Assembly (NCBI GenBank): GCA_003583745.1
Contig: QXPY01000002.1
Location: forward strand, 124,001 to 188,000
Origin: Rhodocyclales bacterium GT-UBC
GTDB lineage: Bacteria > Pseudomonadota > Gammaproteobacteria > Burkholderiales > Rhodocyclaceae
Direction of reading: 5' to 3'
Length of the DNA stretch: 64,000 bases
Part shown: in pieces, positions 63,728-64,000 of the stretch
How positions within the stretch are numbered: the stretch's first letter is position 1
How the letters are laid out: each line of letters begins with the position of its first letter
The notes under the pieces: generated by a model
What the model was told of the DNA's origin: nothing
The model's input: the letters and a program-made list of their open reading frames with translations, nothing else
The model's database searches: none
Translations under genes and position numbers: made by a program

Positions 63728-63781
63728 AAGTAAACGGGACCGGCAGCGCGGATTTCCGACCGGCAATTAAAGGAGACAAAC

Positions 63782-64000
63782 ATGACTACCCAAGCTACCC
63801 ACCGCATCGAACACGACTTGCTCGGCGACCGCGAGATTCCGAGTTCGGCCTATTACGGCGTCCATACGTTGCGCGCTTTGGAAAACTTCGATATCACCGG
63901 CATCTCGATCGCGGTTTACCCCGACCTGATCCGCGCCCTCGCCCAGATCAAGCAAGCCGCTGCCCAAGCCAATCACGAACTCGGCCTGCTCGACGCCAAG
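63782..64000 (+). CDS. aspA: Aspartate ammonia-lyase, N-terminal part (cut by window edge)
   Basis: The first 73 codons, continuing past the right edge. HRIEHDLLGDREIPSSAYYGVHTLRALENFDITG matches the aspartase/fumarase superfamily in its AspA form (fumarase C has a different opening). The enzyme splits aspartate to fumarate and ammonia. GGAG precedes the ATG. Sigma-54 promoter with paired activator sites upstream suggests induction by acidic amino acids. Confidence 0.9.
   Translation, partial: MTTQATHRIEHDLLGDREIPSSAYYGVHTLRALENFDITGISIAVYPDLIRALAQIKQAAAQANHELGLLDAK

Noticed and set aside
1-64000. CRISPR arrays, prophage, integrases or rRNA operons
   Set aside because: No regularly spaced repeats, phage structural genes, integrase or rRNA sequence was seen anywhere in the window.

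Overview
The window is chromosomal DNA of a high-GC Gram-negative bacterium, most probably a betaproteobacterium of the order Rhodocyclales (Dechloromonas/Azonexus-like). That is an inference from gene content and protein character: an MtrA/MtrB-type multihaem locus, NtrB-NtrC with a sigma-54 glutamine synthetase promoter, DUF4124 proteins, a 50-odd-gene mix of housekeeping and sensory functions, and the order rsmI / yraN / SIS protein / BON lipoprotein. No 16S gene is present to confirm it. Coding density is high, and I see no prophage or CRISPR array.

Layout. 1-5.3 kb: an ECF sigma factor (cut by the edge) with a secreted lipoprotein, a methyltransferase, a MoxR ATPase/VWA pair, a Cds6-like membrane protein and the RNase P RNA gene. 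5.3-15 kb: ankyrin protein, Lrp regulator, leuA, a transglutaminase, infA, pyrC with two small genes, then rsmI facing yraN, a HIRAN protein, a DiaA/GmhA-type SIS protein and a DolP-type BON lipoprotein. 15-16.2 kb: an AT-rich island with one gene resembling the AbiGi abortive-infection antitoxin. 16.3-26.5 kb: a chemoreceptor, a GT39-type membrane glycosyltransferase, a sigma-54-driven unknown gene, a PACE efflux protein, tRNA-Arg(CCG), an NlpC/P60 lipoprotein, a GabD-type dehydrogenase, a Cys/Gly-rich-tailed protein and a periplasmic-binding/PAS/GGDEF sensor. 26.5-33 kb: the operon DUF350 - SPFH - DUF4178 - 50-aa protein, then EAL and HD-GYP cyclic-di-GMP proteins. 33-44 kb: coaX, birA, ntrC, ntrB, an RND efflux pair, a DUF4124 protein, glnA with its sigma-54/NtrC control region, and a rhodanese. 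44.5-50.1 kb: nadA, then an extracellular-electron-transfer locus (monohaem c, decahaem c, outer-membrane barrel, b-type cytochrome). 50.4-58 kb: an EEP nuclease/phosphatase, cardiolipin synthase ClsB, GluQRS, a Fur-boxed TonB receptor and a secreted two-gene operon. 58.2-59.65 kb: an IS4-family element next to ssb. 60-64 kb: an MFS transporter, a second chemoreceptor and the start of aspA.

How it works together. Nitrogen and acidic-amino-acid control is the strongest theme. glnA has a sigma-54 promoter with two GCAC-N7-GTGC NtrC sites 31 bp apart, and ntrBC lie 6 kb away. The right-end chemoreceptor and aspA each have a near-perfect sigma-54 promoter preceded by two inverted repeats of the form TTCGG-N4-CCGAA, 33 bp apart centre to centre in both cases; this matches the motif I recall for the acidic-amino-acid regulator AauR of Pseudomonas. 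The second theme is electron transfer across the outer membrane (45.8-50.1 kb), with a b-type cytochrome where CymA is usual and a class I cytochrome c that has no methionine available as distal ligand. The third is second-messenger and envelope signalling: GGDEF, EAL and degenerate HD-GYP proteins flank the uncharacterised SPFH/DUF4178 operon.
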